This document shows positions 8,833-17,360 of a stretch of DNA of 57,654 nt, piece after piece (positions within the stretch are counted from its first letter, which is position 1; every line of letters begins with the position of its first letter). A program made the position numbers and the translations under genes. Under the pieces are notes generated by a model, which worked only from the letters and a program-made list of their open reading frames with translations, did no database searches and had not been told where the DNA came from. The stretch covers positions 1 through 57,654 of the forward strand of contig WAKA01000207.1 of assembly GCA_015523565.1 (NCBI GenBank), read 5' to 3'. The stretch comes from Candidatus Heimdallarchaeota archaeon (lineage in GTDB: Archaea; Asgardarchaeota; Heimdallarchaeia; Heimdallarchaeales; Kariarchaeaceae).

Positions 8833-10131
8833 CTACAATTTTCTGCTATCCAAAAATGCAAAAAATAGCAAAATTGCCAATACCAGCAGATTTGTGGCTA
8901 AAAGAGAATAAATTCCTAAATGGAAAAAATTGCTGGCAAAGGCATCCAATTCTTCGTACCAAAGTAATACAAAGGACGAGCCATTCTTAATAAAAATGAT
9001 TTGTGTAATTGACAATAATGTCCCTATTACTCCATAAAAGAATGCTAAAATGATGAAAATCTGTTTCAAGATCCCGATCTTGAGATTTTTGGGATCGGGT
9101 GCTGAAATCATTTGATCCAACTCTTGAACTATTCTTTCATCTGTTTTGCTGTCTACCTCTTCTTTTTCAACTGTTGTTTCCTTTTGTGTTTCTTGCACTT
9201 GTGCAGAATCATGTCGCTCTAATACCGTTCCTTTATTTATTTCTTCCATATCTTCTACTTTTGCAAGGGTTTGTTGTTTCTCTGATAGTTTTCCAGCATC
9301 AGTTTTTTCTTCTTCCTTGTCTACCTTTTTCACTTCCAATATTCTCTCTTCTTCTGACGTTTCTTTCTCTGATTTTGTTTCTTTTTCCTCTGTCTGTTTT
9401 TTATCCTGGATTTCTTCTATGGGTAATTCCTTCTCTTTTTCTTTTGTCTGGTCTTCAACTTCCGATTTGTGTTCTCCCTTCTGAATACTTTCACTTTCAT
9501 CTTTCTCAACAGCTATCTTTGTGCTTGCTTCATTTAATTGGATTGTACCTTGTTTCTCAATATTTTTGTCATGAGTTTTCTCTTCTGTTTCCTCTTCGAA
9601 ATCCTTCTTTTCATCATGTTCAGTCAGTTCTTCAACCAAATCTTGATCTTTTTCTATAATCCCCTGATTTTCAATCTGTTCTGGAGTATCCCCTTCAATT
9701 GATTCCGTGGTGTCTTTACTACCTTCTTCTCTTGTTTTCTTCTTTTCCTTTTCATCTTTATCTAGTTTTCCTGTTTGAGGTTGTTCTTTACTTTCTTCTG
9801 TTTTATCAAATGCTTGGTCTTCTTGTTTTTGCACTCCTTCTAGTTCTTGTGCTTTCTGTTCTCTATCTTTCGCATTAATCTTTTCAACGGGTTTTTTCTC
9901 ATGATTTGTATTCAGGTGTTTTGATTGTATTTCTAATTCTTCCTGCTTATTTAATTCTGGTTTCTTATCACTCGTTTCACCATCTTTAATTTTTGTTAAC
10001 TCTTTTGTTTCTTCCCCAGTTTTTTCTTCTGTCATTTGTTCTACTTTTTCAAGAACTTCTTTTCCATCAAATTGTTCGTCCTTTTTTTCTGTTTTCTCTG
10101 AATTTCTGTCCTTATGGGGTTCTTCATCCAT
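8833..10131 (-). CDS. long E/K-rich low-complexity protein with C-terminal membrane spans
   Basis: About 340 residues of Glu/Lys/Gln/Thr-rich sequence, almost free of hydrophobics and probably disordered or partly coiled, followed by two C-terminal hydrophobic helices around residues 350-380 and 400-427. No family recognised. The start was set to ATG rather than the TTG one codon earlier; a TATA-like element about 26 bases upstream fits. It is the first gene of the leftward run that continues with the site-2 protease. The mirror-image reading frames on the other strand are artefacts of its composition. Confidence 0.7.
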   Translation of the reverse strand: MDEEPHKDRNSEKTEKKDEQFDGKEVLEKVEQMTEEKTGEETKELTKIKDGETSDKKPELNKQEELEIQSKHLNTNHEKKPVEKINAKDREQKAQELEGVQKQEDQAFDKTEESKEQPQTGKLDKDEKEKKKTREEGSKDTTESIEGDTPEQIENQGIIEKDQDLVEELTEHDEKKDFEEETEEKTHDKNIEKQGTIQLNEASTKIAVEKDESESIQKGEHKSEVEDQTKEKEKELPIEEIQDKKQTEEKETKSEKETSEEERILEVKKVDKEEEKTDAGKLSEKQQTLAKVEDMEEINKGTVLERHDSAQVQETQKETTVEKEEVDSKTDERIVQELDQMISAPDPKNLKIGILKQIFIILAFFYGVIGTLLSITQIIFIKNGSSFVLLWYEELDAFASNFFHLGIYSLLATNLLVLAILLFFAFLDSRKL

Positions 10132-10241
10132 CAAACATCTATCTCTGTTTTACAAAATAAAGGTTACCCGTTGAAATAATTGCATCTGGTCAAATTACAA
10201 TAGCAATAGATACATAAACACGCAAGGTATGGTAAACTTGC

Positions 10242-10991
10242 ATGAATCGCATTGATTCACTTCTCAATCGTCTCAATGACCCAAATGAGGATCCATGGAA
10301 AAGGGCAGAGGCTGCACTTGAATTGGGTGATTGGGGGGATGAAACTGTTATCCCGCATTTAATCAGAAATCTTAAGGAAGCTGAACATGATTTCATCAGA
10401 AGAGACTGTGCTGAGGCTCTTGGTCTCCTTGAAATATGCAATGACGAAGTGGTTGACGCTTTAATTTATGCCATAAAGAATGACCCATTCCGTTACACTC
10501 GCAATGAGGCTGCTGAATCCCTTGGTAAGCTGGAAGCGAAAAAAGCAGTTCCCGACCTGCTGGAAATGCTCAGTACCGAGCCTTGGGATTTTGGGAGGGC
10601 GAGTGCGGCATTGGCATTGGCAGAGATTGGTGATCGATCTGCTGTTCCCCATATTATTAATCAAATTAAAAAAGAAACTGAATTTTTTGCACGAAGAGAT
10701 ATGCTAATTGCCCTTAAGAAATTCAAGGATAAGCGTGCAATTCCCCTTGCTGTTGAGCTATTGCAAAATGACCCAAATTGGGAGGTTCGAAAACAAGCCG
10801 CCGACAATCTTGGTTGGATTGCCACTCCTGAAGGTCTTGAAGCACTTGTATTTGCCTTGAAAAGGGATCCCCATATTCTAGTCCGCCAAGAGTGCGAAAA
10901 AGCCCTGATCCGAATTGCAGGTGATCACCGCATTCCTTGGACAACAGCAGAAGACCTATTGAATAAAAAAGATCAAATCAAATTTGATTAA
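10242..10991 (+). CDS. HEAT-repeat (PBS lyase-like) protein
   Basis: A 249-residue protein made almost wholly of about seven helical HEAT-like repeats of 31 residues, with recurring motifs such as RAEAALELGDWGD, RRDCAEALGLL and RNEAAESLGKLEAKKAVP. Such repeats form a curved scaffold for protein binding. Relatives include phycobilin lyases and deoxyhypusine hydroxylase, but the paired His-Glu metal sites of the latter were not seen. The function is therefore a general interaction role. The stop overlaps the convergent TerB-like gene by four bases. Confidence 0.85.
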   Translation: MNRIDSLLNRLNDPNEDPWKRAEAALELGDWGDETVIPHLIRNLKEAEHDFIRRDCAEALGLLEICNDEVVDALIYAIKNDPFRYTRNEAAESLGKLEAKKAVPDLLEMLSTEPWDFGRASAALALAEIGDRSAVPHIINQIKKETEFFARRDMLIALKKFKDKRAIPLAVELLQNDPNWEVRKQAADNLGWIATPEGLEALVFALKRDPHILVRQECEKALIRIAGDHRIPWTTAEDLLNKKDQIKFD

Positions 10992-11296
10992 CCTCTCAAC
11001 TTCCTTGCCAATATTTCCAGAAGTTTAATCTCATCGTCTGAAACCCCTTCCGATTCTTCTGCAAGATCCCATGACGACTGTATCAACTGTTCTTTTAATC
11101 CATTCAGCAACTCTCTTTCTTCATCTGAAATGATGCCATCTTCGAGTGCCTCTGCCAATGCTTCATCATATAACATTAAATTAACTTGTGCCTGTATCAA
11201 AAGTTCCTCTTCCTCTTCAGTAATTTTCCCGTCTGCCTTTGCAATCTTTGTCAATTGTTCAATTATCCCAGAAAATACTTCATCATCTGTAGCCAT
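10988..11296 (-). CDS. small acidic TerB-like helical protein
   Basis: A 102-residue, strongly acidic, all-helical protein. The segment AKADGKITEEEEELL and a second copy-like segment DGIISDEERELL resemble the DG-x-I-x-x-x-E metal-binding turns of TerB and calcium-binding EF-hand-like folds. TerB domains are linked to stress responses at membranes, but the family call here is tentative. It converges on the HEAT-repeat gene. Confidence 0.55.
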   Translation of the reverse strand: MATDDEVFSGIIEQLTKIAKADGKITEEEEELLIQAQVNLMLYDEALAEALEDGIISDEERELLNGLKEQLIQSSWDLAEESEGVSDDEIKLLEILARKLRG

Positions 11297-11427
11297 ACCC
11301 TCAAATGATATCCTCTACTTAAAAAACATTCCCGTTTTAAAATCACAGGACATCCGATAATTCCTGAAAATTCCAGTAACCAAAAGAAAATCCTGAAAAT
11401 AGCTGGAGTCAAAGGAATAATAACACA

Positions 11428-11438
11428 TTTTAAATTTT
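11428..11438 (+). promoter_or_regulatory. TATA-like promoter element of the GAPDH gene
   Basis: TTTTAAATTTT is centred 26 bases before the ATG at 11459, the spacing expected if transcription starts at the start codon (leaderless mRNA). Confidence 0.5.
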
Positions 11439-11458
11439 GTAAATAATTTCGTTGACTT

Positions 11459-12526
11459 ATGACAGATTCTGGTTTTACCGTTCTTGTAAATGGTACTGGT
11501 ACCATTGGGGAACCTCTTATCTCACTTCTGTTAGGAACAAAAGATAAACTGGGGATTGATGAGGTAATTTTCTATAAGCACACTCCTCGCTTGACTGATA
11601 GGCCAATGCTTACAGATCTAATCCGTCGGGGTGCCAAACTTTGTGTTGAAGATTCTAAAATGTCTGAATTTCAAGACATGGGTCTCGACCCTTCCTACTC
11701 TTTTTCTGATGCATTGAATATGGCCGATGTTGTTGCAGATGCTACAAAAGAAGGGGTTGGGATGAAAAATAAGCAACAGTACTATTCCAAAGTTGAAGAT
11801 AAGGTCAAAGGGTTCCTTGCTCAAGGTTCTGAATCTGATTTTGGCACAATTTATGCAAGTGGCATCAATGATGAGATTTTCATGAATGGTGCTCCAAAAT
11901 ATGTGCAGATTGCCTCTTGCAATACCCATGCCGCCGCCGCCACTGTCAAGCACTTTGGTTTTGCCCCTGGGAATTCAGTAAAAAGAATTAACCTGACTTT
12001 AATTCGGAGGGCAAGTGATGTCTCCCAAGAGAAAAGTGTGCCTGCCCCAACCGTAACTGACTATAAATATGGCCGATTTGGCACACATCATGCAAAGGAT
12101 GTATATCGCCTCTTTGAAACATTGGGTCAGGAGTTAGATATTTTCAGTAGTGCAATGAAGGTCAATACCCAATATATGCATAGCATTTCAGGTCATTTTG
12201 AAATGGAAAAGCCAATTTCTGAGGAACAAATCTTTGAGATATTGGATCGTGTGCCCCAACTTGCCTCAACTGAAAAAACAAGCGTCAATCGTGTTTTCTC
12301 ATTTGGTCGTGACCATGGATACTATGGAAGAATTTTGAATCAAGTTGTTATTGTCAAACCTTCCGTCAAAACCATTGACAACCATCTTTATTTTTGGGCA
12401 TTTGTTCCACAAGATGGCAACTCTATCCTTAGTTCTGTCCAAGCTGTTCTTTACTATCTATATGAACCAAACGAGGCTCACGAATTAATGCATGTGTTTG
12501 ACCGTTGGATCTTCAATGAAGTATAG
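11459..12526 (+). CDS. gap: type II (archaeal) glyceraldehyde-3-phosphate dehydrogenase
   Basis: Archaeal GAPDH interconverts glyceraldehyde 3-phosphate and 1,3-bisphosphoglycerate with NAD(P). The N-terminal NGTGTIG at 11-17 is the dinucleotide loop. The catalytic cysteine is Cys154 in ASCNTHAAA, matching the SCNT motif. The acid/base histidine lies in THHAKDV at 209-214. The C-terminal IDNHLYFWAF segment fits the family. Several motifs deviate from the archaeal consensus (RRASDV in place of RRGADP), so it may be a divergent paralogue. The coiled-coil gene starts seven bases downstream. Confidence 0.75.
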   Translation: MTDSGFTVLVNGTGTIGEPLISLLLGTKDKLGIDEVIFYKHTPRLTDRPMLTDLIRRGAKLCVEDSKMSEFQDMGLDPSYSFSDALNMADVVADATKEGVGMKNKQQYYSKVEDKVKGFLAQGSESDFGTIYASGINDEIFMNGAPKYVQIASCNTHAAAATVKHFGFAPGNSVKRINLTLIRRASDVSQEKSVPAPTVTDYKYGRFGTHHAKDVYRLFETLGQELDIFSSAMKVNTQYMHSISGHFEMEKPISEEQIFEILDRVPQLASTEKTSVNRVFSFGRDHGYYGRILNQVVIVKPSVKTIDNHLYFWAFVPQDGNSILSSVQAVLYYLYEPNEAHELMHVFDRWIFNEV

Positions 12527-12532
12527 TTTCCC

Positions 12533-13435
12533 ATGACAATTGTCCTTATCATTTGGATAATGCTTATTATCTTCCATGTATTCATATGGTTAATGGCAAC
12601 TTCTTCAAAAGTCGATAATGCGGCGCTTTTGGAGTTCATAAACGAGAAGTTCTCAATTGTGACGCAAAGGCTTGACGAACTTGACAAAAAAGTCAATGGG
12701 GTCACGAAAGTTATTGATCAAGACCTAAAACTTTCCTATTTAAACTCTGTTGCAAGGTTTTTGGAACGGGATGTAACTGAATCAGTTAATTCCATGAGCT
12801 GTAGTTATCAACCCGATACTGAAATTCATTGCAAGTCATGGGTTGTCTCAAATATCAAGGGATATCTTGACAACCTTTCAATGGGCAATCTTGCCGGCGC
12901 TTATATTCAACTTCGACAATTCCTTGCCCAAGTAAAGCGCAATGCATTGGATGTTGAACGAAACATCCACTGCAGAAGTGAATGGATGCACTTGTTGGAA
13001 ACCCTTGAGAACCATTCTGATTTCATCCAAGAGATTTCCACACTATTCGTACCACAAAAATTCATGACAAACTTGGAAGATTCCTCCTTTGATCCTGAAT
13101 TTATCAGTTCTGAATTTATTGTCCCCCTTTCGCATCCACTTCGTATCAAAATCATCTACTTGCTGACACAATCCAGCAAACGTTTTACTTCCCTTAAAGA
13201 TGAACTGGGGATTAAAAACACTGGATTGCTTGTTCACCACTTGAAACCTTTGACTGACACTGATTTTGTCACTCAAAATTACAAAAAGGAATACTTATTG
13301 ACCGATAAGGGTCATTTGGTTGCCCGATTTTTAACTCAAATTGATAAAAGCCTAAGACCTGAAAATTCAATTTCTATCCAGAATGTAAATATTGACAATA
13401 TTAATTGGAAAAAACTTACCGTTATCAATGACTAA
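12533..13435 (+). CDS. membrane-anchored coiled-coil protein with C-terminal winged helix
   Basis: From the first ATG the protein begins with a 20-residue hydrophobic helix, then a coiled coil with heptads (LDELDKKVNGVTKVIDQDL), a helical middle, and a C-terminal ArsR-like winged helix around 210-285 (SHPLRIKIIYLLTQSS...TGLLVHHLKPL). A DNA-binding domain tied to a membrane helix is unusual; a start at the ATG at 12593 would make the protein soluble. The short gap after the GAPDH gene suggests co-transcription. The target is unknown. Confidence 0.7.
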   Translation: MTIVLIIWIMLIIFHVFIWLMATSSKVDNAALLEFINEKFSIVTQRLDELDKKVNGVTKVIDQDLKLSYLNSVARFLERDVTESVNSMSCSYQPDTEIHCKSWVVSNIKGYLDNLSMGNLAGAYIQLRQFLAQVKRNALDVERNIHCRSEWMHLLETLENHSDFIQEISTLFVPQKFMTNLEDSSFDPEFISSEFIVPLSHPLRIKIIYLLTQSSKRFTSLKDELGIKNTGLLVHHLKPLTDTDFVTQNYKKEYLLTDKGHLVARFLTQIDKSLRPENSISIQNVNIDNINWKKLTVIND

Positions 13436-13459
13436 TCCATCACCATAGTGACCGTTTCA

Positions 13460-13468
13460 TTTTTTAAG
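13460..13468 (+). promoter_or_regulatory. TATA-like promoter element of the HMG-CoA reductase gene
   Basis: TTTTTTAAG is centred 24 bases before the ATG at 13488. This favours that ATG over the in-frame TTG at 13479. Confidence 0.45.
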
Positions 13469-13487
13469 GGTATGTGGATTGTCACAT

Positions 13488-14756
13488 ATGGAATTTTCTT
13501 CTCGTATTCAAGGGTTTCATAAACTATCCCAGTCTGAAAAGATCGATAAAATCAAGGAACTCTGCAATTTGACTGATGCTGATGTTGAAGTTTTACTCGT
13601 TAAGAACCCTGCATTGGATCTGTTTGACAGAATGATTGAAAACAACATTGGGGTTATGCAGGTTCCCATTGGTATTGCAACAAATTTCCGAATAGATGGA
13701 AAAGACCGGCTTGTGACAATGGCTGTTGAAGAGGCAAGTGTTGTGGCCGCCGCTTCCAATGCCGCAAAAATCGCACGCCCCCATGGTGGTTTCTTCACTT
13801 CAACCACTGGATCTTATATGATTGGTCAAATACAAGTGTTGGATGTTATGACTCCTGAATTTGCATCGCAAGAAATTTTGGCAAAAAAAGAAGAGATCCT
13901 CAAGTTGGCTAATGAACAAGATCCAATCTTGGTCAAATATGGCGGCGGTGCAATTGATTTGGAAACACGAATCATTGGTTCTGCTATTGGAGACATGTTG
14001 GTTGTTCACTTAATTGTGAACACATTGGACGCGATGGGTGCAAATGCAGTTAATACAATGGCTGAGGCAGTGGCTCCCAAAATTGAGGAAATTACTGGTG
14101 GAACTGTTCGATTAAGAATCCTTAGCAATCTTGCCGATAGGCGTATTGTCCGTGCCCGTGCTGTTTTTGACAAGGAATTGCTGGGTGGGGATGATGTCGT
14201 TGAAGGAATTATTGAGGCATGGGCATTTGCAGATGCAGATCCATATCGTGCTGCAACACACAACAAGGGGATTATGAACGCAATTTCTGCGATAACCCTT
14301 GCCACAGCAAATGATTGGCGAGCCATTGAGGCTGGTGCTCATGCATATGCCGCTAGGAATGGATACTATGGATCTTTGACTACTTATGAAATTACGGAAG
14401 AAGGTCATCTTGCAGGGACAATTGAATTGCCTTTGGCTTTGGGAACAGTAGGGGGTGCAACGAAAATCCATCCTACAGCCCAAGTCAACTTAAAAATAAT
14501 GGGTGTGACTGGTGCTCAAGATCTCGCATCAATTGTTGCATCAGTCGGATTGGCACAAAACCTTGCCGCACTTCGTGCTTTGGCTACTGAAGGAATCCAA
14601 CGCGGTCATATGAAATTGCATGCCAGAAATCTTGCCGCCCAAGCAGGAGCTAAAGGTGACGAGATTGACAAGGTTTCAAGGAAGATGATTGAAGAAGGCA
14701 AAATCCGTATGGATCGTGCAATCGAAATCCTTGAAGAACTTAGGAAAAGCACTTAA
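13488..14756 (+). CDS. mvaA: class II hydroxymethylglutaryl-CoA reductase
   Basis: Reduces HMG-CoA to mevalonate, the committed step of archaeal isoprenoid lipid synthesis (or runs in reverse in mevalonate users). The sequence matches class II: SSRIQGFHKLS at the N-terminus, VPIGIATNF, EEASVVAAASNAAK with the catalytic Glu, HNKGIMNAI with the catalytic Lys, NDWRAIEAGAHAYA with the catalytic Asp, and HMKLHARNLA with the C-terminal His. Most archaea use class I; class II occurs in Archaeoglobus and Thermoplasmatales. An earlier TTG start (13479) is possible but the TATA-like element fits the ATG. Confidence 0.93.
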   Translation: MEFSSRIQGFHKLSQSEKIDKIKELCNLTDADVEVLLVKNPALDLFDRMIENNIGVMQVPIGIATNFRIDGKDRLVTMAVEEASVVAAASNAAKIARPHGGFFTSTTGSYMIGQIQVLDVMTPEFASQEILAKKEEILKLANEQDPILVKYGGGAIDLETRIIGSAIGDMLVVHLIVNTLDAMGANAVNTMAEAVAPKIEEITGGTVRLRILSNLADRRIVRARAVFDKELLGGDDVVEGIIEAWAFADADPYRAATHNKGIMNAISAITLATANDWRAIEAGAHAYAARNGYYGSLTTYEITEEGHLAGTIELPLALGTVGGATKIHPTAQVNLKIMGVTGAQDLASIVASVGLAQNLAALRALATEGIQRGHMKLHARNLAAQAGAKGDEIDKVSRKMIEEGKIRMDRAIEILEELRKST

Positions 14757-14767
14757 CCAGAATTCAG

Positions 14768-15361
14768 TTAACTAGTTATCATCCTTCCTGATATGAAATA
14801 ACGTTTTGAAGATCCTGCCCGATTATTTACGTATTTTATGAACTTTGCAACGCCATATCTCCTGTGAACAACTGTAAATTGTCCATATTTAATTGGCAAT
14901 TTAAAATACTTGTCAGGAGGTACATAATATGAGATATATCCTCCAAACTGTTCCTGCCATTGTTTTGTGAAATCCAAATAGAATTCAAAAACATTGTCGC
15001 TACGAATGTCGTCATGGATGAGGGTGTAATTTTTCCACCCAATTTGAATAACATGCGACTGTATGTCTACAATATGTTCTCCGATCATTTCTCCAATCAA
15101 GTCTCGTAACTCCAATGAATTAAGAAATCTTTGAATTCTGATAGGTGTCTTTGCCTTAAAAATTGAGTATTTACAGGGATTCCGTTCTCTTACAAATTCT
15201 TGGACTTTTATCTCTTCAAAAAATTGGTTCAAAATTTCTCCTCTAAGGAAATTTTCCATAGAAATTGTTTGTAGCTCTTTTTCATTCAAGAATCCTTGTT
15301 TTATACTTGCTATCGCCTTTTCATCAAAATACACTGGATTGATCATTTCATCAATTTTCAT
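14768..15361 (-). CDS. stand-alone C-terminal domain of an OGFOD1/Tpa1-type hydroxylase
   Basis: This 197-residue protein matches the second, non-catalytic double-stranded beta-helix domain of eukaryotic OGFOD1/Tpa1/Ofd1. It opens with EMINPVYFDEKA, like the INPTYL stretch that starts this domain in human OGFOD1. It contains YTLIHDD, WQEQFGGYISYY and AKFIKYVNNR, matching YTLIHD, EYGGFTSY and LKFVKHINHR. In eukaryotes this domain is fused behind the catalytic domain; here it is separate. The ATG lies inside the last codons of the upstream catalytic gene (11-base overlap), so the two are translationally coupled. An extreme C-terminal part of the eukaryotic domain is missing. Confidence 0.8.
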   Translation of the reverse strand: MKIDEMINPVYFDEKAIASIKQGFLNEKELQTISMENFLRGEILNQFFEEIKVQEFVRERNPCKYSIFKAKTPIRIQRFLNSLELRDLIGEMIGEHIVDIQSHVIQIGWKNYTLIHDDIRSDNVFEFYLDFTKQWQEQFGGYISYYVPPDKYFKLPIKYGQFTVVHRRYGVAKFIKYVNNRAGSSKRYFISGRMITS

Positions 15362-15932
15362 AAAACCACCCTGTTATAGTCGCTCTATACGCTTCACCAA
15401 TTACTTCATCTACCTCATGAAATGAGTTTGGCAACACTTGGAAAAAGACAAATTTGTTGAATTTTGGTCTAATGCTCTTTACAACCTTCGTGGGTCTTCC
15501 ATCTATTGATTCATACAAATTTAAGGATCCCCCCTCTCCCTTTTCAAGATCTGACAGATAGATTATGAATGCCACTTTCCTGCCTGGCAAATTGTCATCA
15601 TGGCATAACAGATAATCTGTATCTGAATACAAATTTACGGTGGCATCAATTTTTTCTCGGCTGAGATTCAGACCTGTTACCTTTTCAATCCATGTGATAA
15701 ATGCTTCTGAGGCAAGGAATTTTTTAAATTCCCGCAATTTTTCTGAAGGAAGCGTTTCAAGGTCATCTGTCTGTAAAAATTGAAACAAATCTGAATCTTT
15801 CTTTTCAAACTCCATTTCTTGTATTTCTTCAATAATTGCAATCAGGAAATCTTCATCAAAAAACTGATCCAGTTCAAGATGTGGAAAAGGTAGACTATTC
15901 GTAAAAGTCTCCTTAAGTTCAGTTAACTTCAT
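15351..15932 (-). CDS. 2-oxoglutarate/Fe(II) prolyl hydroxylase, OGFOD1/Tpa1 catalytic domain
   Basis: Catalytic domain of the family that in eukaryotes hydroxylates a conserved proline of ribosomal protein uS12 and affects translation termination. PFPHLELDQFFDEDF near the start resembles the Tpa1 N-terminus. The iron ligands are His111 and Asp113 (CHDDNLPGR) and His172 (NSFHEV), and the 2-oxoglutarate arginine is Arg183 (YRATITGWF). The reading frame extends to a TTG at 16049, but this ATG has an AATTAATTTT element about 23 bases upstream and starts just before the conserved part; ATGs near 15985 are alternatives. The second OGFOD1 domain is the next, overlapping gene. Confidence 0.82.
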   Translation of the reverse strand: MKLTELKETFTNSLPFPHLELDQFFDEDFLIAIIEEIQEMEFEKKDSDLFQFLQTDDLETLPSEKLREFKKFLASEAFITWIEKVTGLNLSREKIDATVNLYSDTDYLLCHDDNLPGRKVAFIIYLSDLEKGEGGSLNLYESIDGRPTKVVKSIRPKFNKFVFFQVLPNSFHEVDEVIGEAYRATITGWFYEN

Positions 15933-16052
15933 CGGTTGGACGAAGTGTGAATTAATTTTCCCCTCAAACACCGAAAAATCCATCATATGATCAAAATATC
16001 GTGAAAATAAAATTTTATTGATTTGATCGACAAATCCTCTATGAAACAATAA

Positions 16053-16064
16053 CTTAAATTAAAG
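16053..16064 (+). promoter_or_regulatory. TATA-like promoter element of leuC-type gene
   Basis: CTTAAATTAAAG is centred about 25 bases before the GTG at 16083. A GGAG four bases before the GTG is too close to act as a normal ribosome-binding site. Confidence 0.45.
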
Positions 16065-16082
16065 TTTTCCAAAAAAGGAGTT

Positions 16083-17360
16083 GTGAGTGGTCAAACCATT
16101 GCAGAAAAGATTTTGTCTGCACATTCGATCGATCGGGAAACTGTATATGCAGGAGATAGGGTGGATGTAAGGCCTGCGTCCATTCTGACAAATGAAATGT
16201 TACCCATGGTTGCAATCCCTAAATTTTTGAGCACAGGTGCTAAACGTGTAAACCAACATTTTGCCGAAAACACTTTGGCAATTCTGGATCATGGTGGCTT
16301 TGGTACAACTGATAAGATGATTAATTTGCATCTTGTCGCAAAGCATTTTGCAAAACAATTCAACATTGACCTTGCGCCAGCAGGTGCAGGCATTTCTCAT
16401 GTTGTTTTCCATGAACGTGGAATGGTGCAAAGTGGTGACCTTGTTTTGGGAAGTGATAGTCATACTGTCAGTCACGGTGCTTTCAATGCTTTTGCCAAAG
16501 GAATTGGGGGCTCGGATCTCGTAGAACTTATGGTCAAGGGAACAACTTGGTTGGATGTGCCTGAAACCATTTCAATTCATGTATCCAATAAACTTAGAGA
16601 AGGTGTATATAGTAAAGACCTTCTTCTTACCATGCTAGGCGAGAAATCTACGGAATGGGGTACTGATCGATGTTTTGAGTATTCTGGAGATGGTATTCTT
16701 GATCTTTCGATTGAAGCACGATTGACTATGAGCAATATGGCTGTAGAAATGGGAGGTGTGGCTGGAATTATGCCATATGATGAGAAATTGAAAAAATACT
16801 TGGACACGGTTCCTGTCCGTCGCCCTCCCAGACCAACTCTTCCTGATGATGATGCCTCATATCATGAAAAATATGAAATCGATGCTTCACAAGTAGTTCC
16901 TGTGGTTGCATGTCCCCATTCCCCAGACAACGTAAAACCCGTCGAAGAGGTGGGCGAGGTAGAATTGGATCAAGTCTTTATTGGTTCTTGTACCAACGCA
17001 AGGATTGAAGACCTTGAGGTGGTTGCCAAGATTTTGAAGGGGAAAAAAGTCAGTGTTGAAACTTTAATCATTCCAGGATCTGCATCTGTAGGACTTGAAG
17101 CTGTAAAACGCGGTTATGTTGAAATCTTCATGGAGGCTGGCGCCACTTGGGCTTATTCCACTTGTGGTGCTTGTTATGGAGGAACCTTGGGGAGAGTTGG
17201 TCCTGGAATGACTGCGATTAGCACCACTAATCGAAATTTCATTGGTCGAATGGGTGGGGACAAGACAAGCAAAACATATCTTGCATCGCCGGCAACCGCA
17301 GCAGCATCTGCAATCGCTGGAAAAATCGTGACTGCTGGATATGGAGGTGCAAAACAATGA
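16083..17360 (+). CDS. leuC: 3-isopropylmalate dehydratase/homoaconitase large subunit
   Basis: Large subunit of a 4Fe-4S hydro-lyase of the aconitase superfamily, isomerising isopropylmalate (leucine synthesis) or a related 2-hydroxy diacid. Motifs include LGSDSHTVSHG, IGSCTNARIEDL with the first cluster cysteine, and STCGACYGGTLG with the other two. At 425 residues it has the length of the archaeal two-subunit type. Start is GTG. Its stop overlaps the ATG of the small-subunit gene (ATGA, four bases), indicating translational coupling. No leuA or leuB is nearby, so the substrate remains open. Confidence 0.9.
   Translation: MSGQTIAEKILSAHSIDRETVYAGDRVDVRPASILTNEMLPMVAIPKFLSTGAKRVNQHFAENTLAILDHGGFGTTDKMINLHLVAKHFAKQFNIDLAPAGAGISHVVFHERGMVQSGDLVLGSDSHTVSHGAFNAFAKGIGGSDLVELMVKGTTWLDVPETISIHVSNKLREGVYSKDLLLTMLGEKSTEWGTDRCFEYSGDGILDLSIEARLTMSNMAVEMGGVAGIMPYDEKLKKYLDTVPVRRPPRPTLPDDDASYHEKYEIDASQVVPVVACPHSPDNVKPVEEVGEVELDQVFIGSCTNARIEDLEVVAKILKGKKVSVETLIIPGSASVGLEAVKRGYVEIFMEAGATWAYSTCGACYGGTLGRVGPGMTAISTTNRNFIGRMGGDKTSKTYLASPATAAASAIAGKIVTAGYGGAKQ

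Noticed and set aside
9099-9659. Leucine/phenylalanine-rich open frames opposite the E/K-rich gene
   Set aside because: They mirror a low-complexity gene on the other strand (Glu/Lys codons read as Phe/Leu/Ser).
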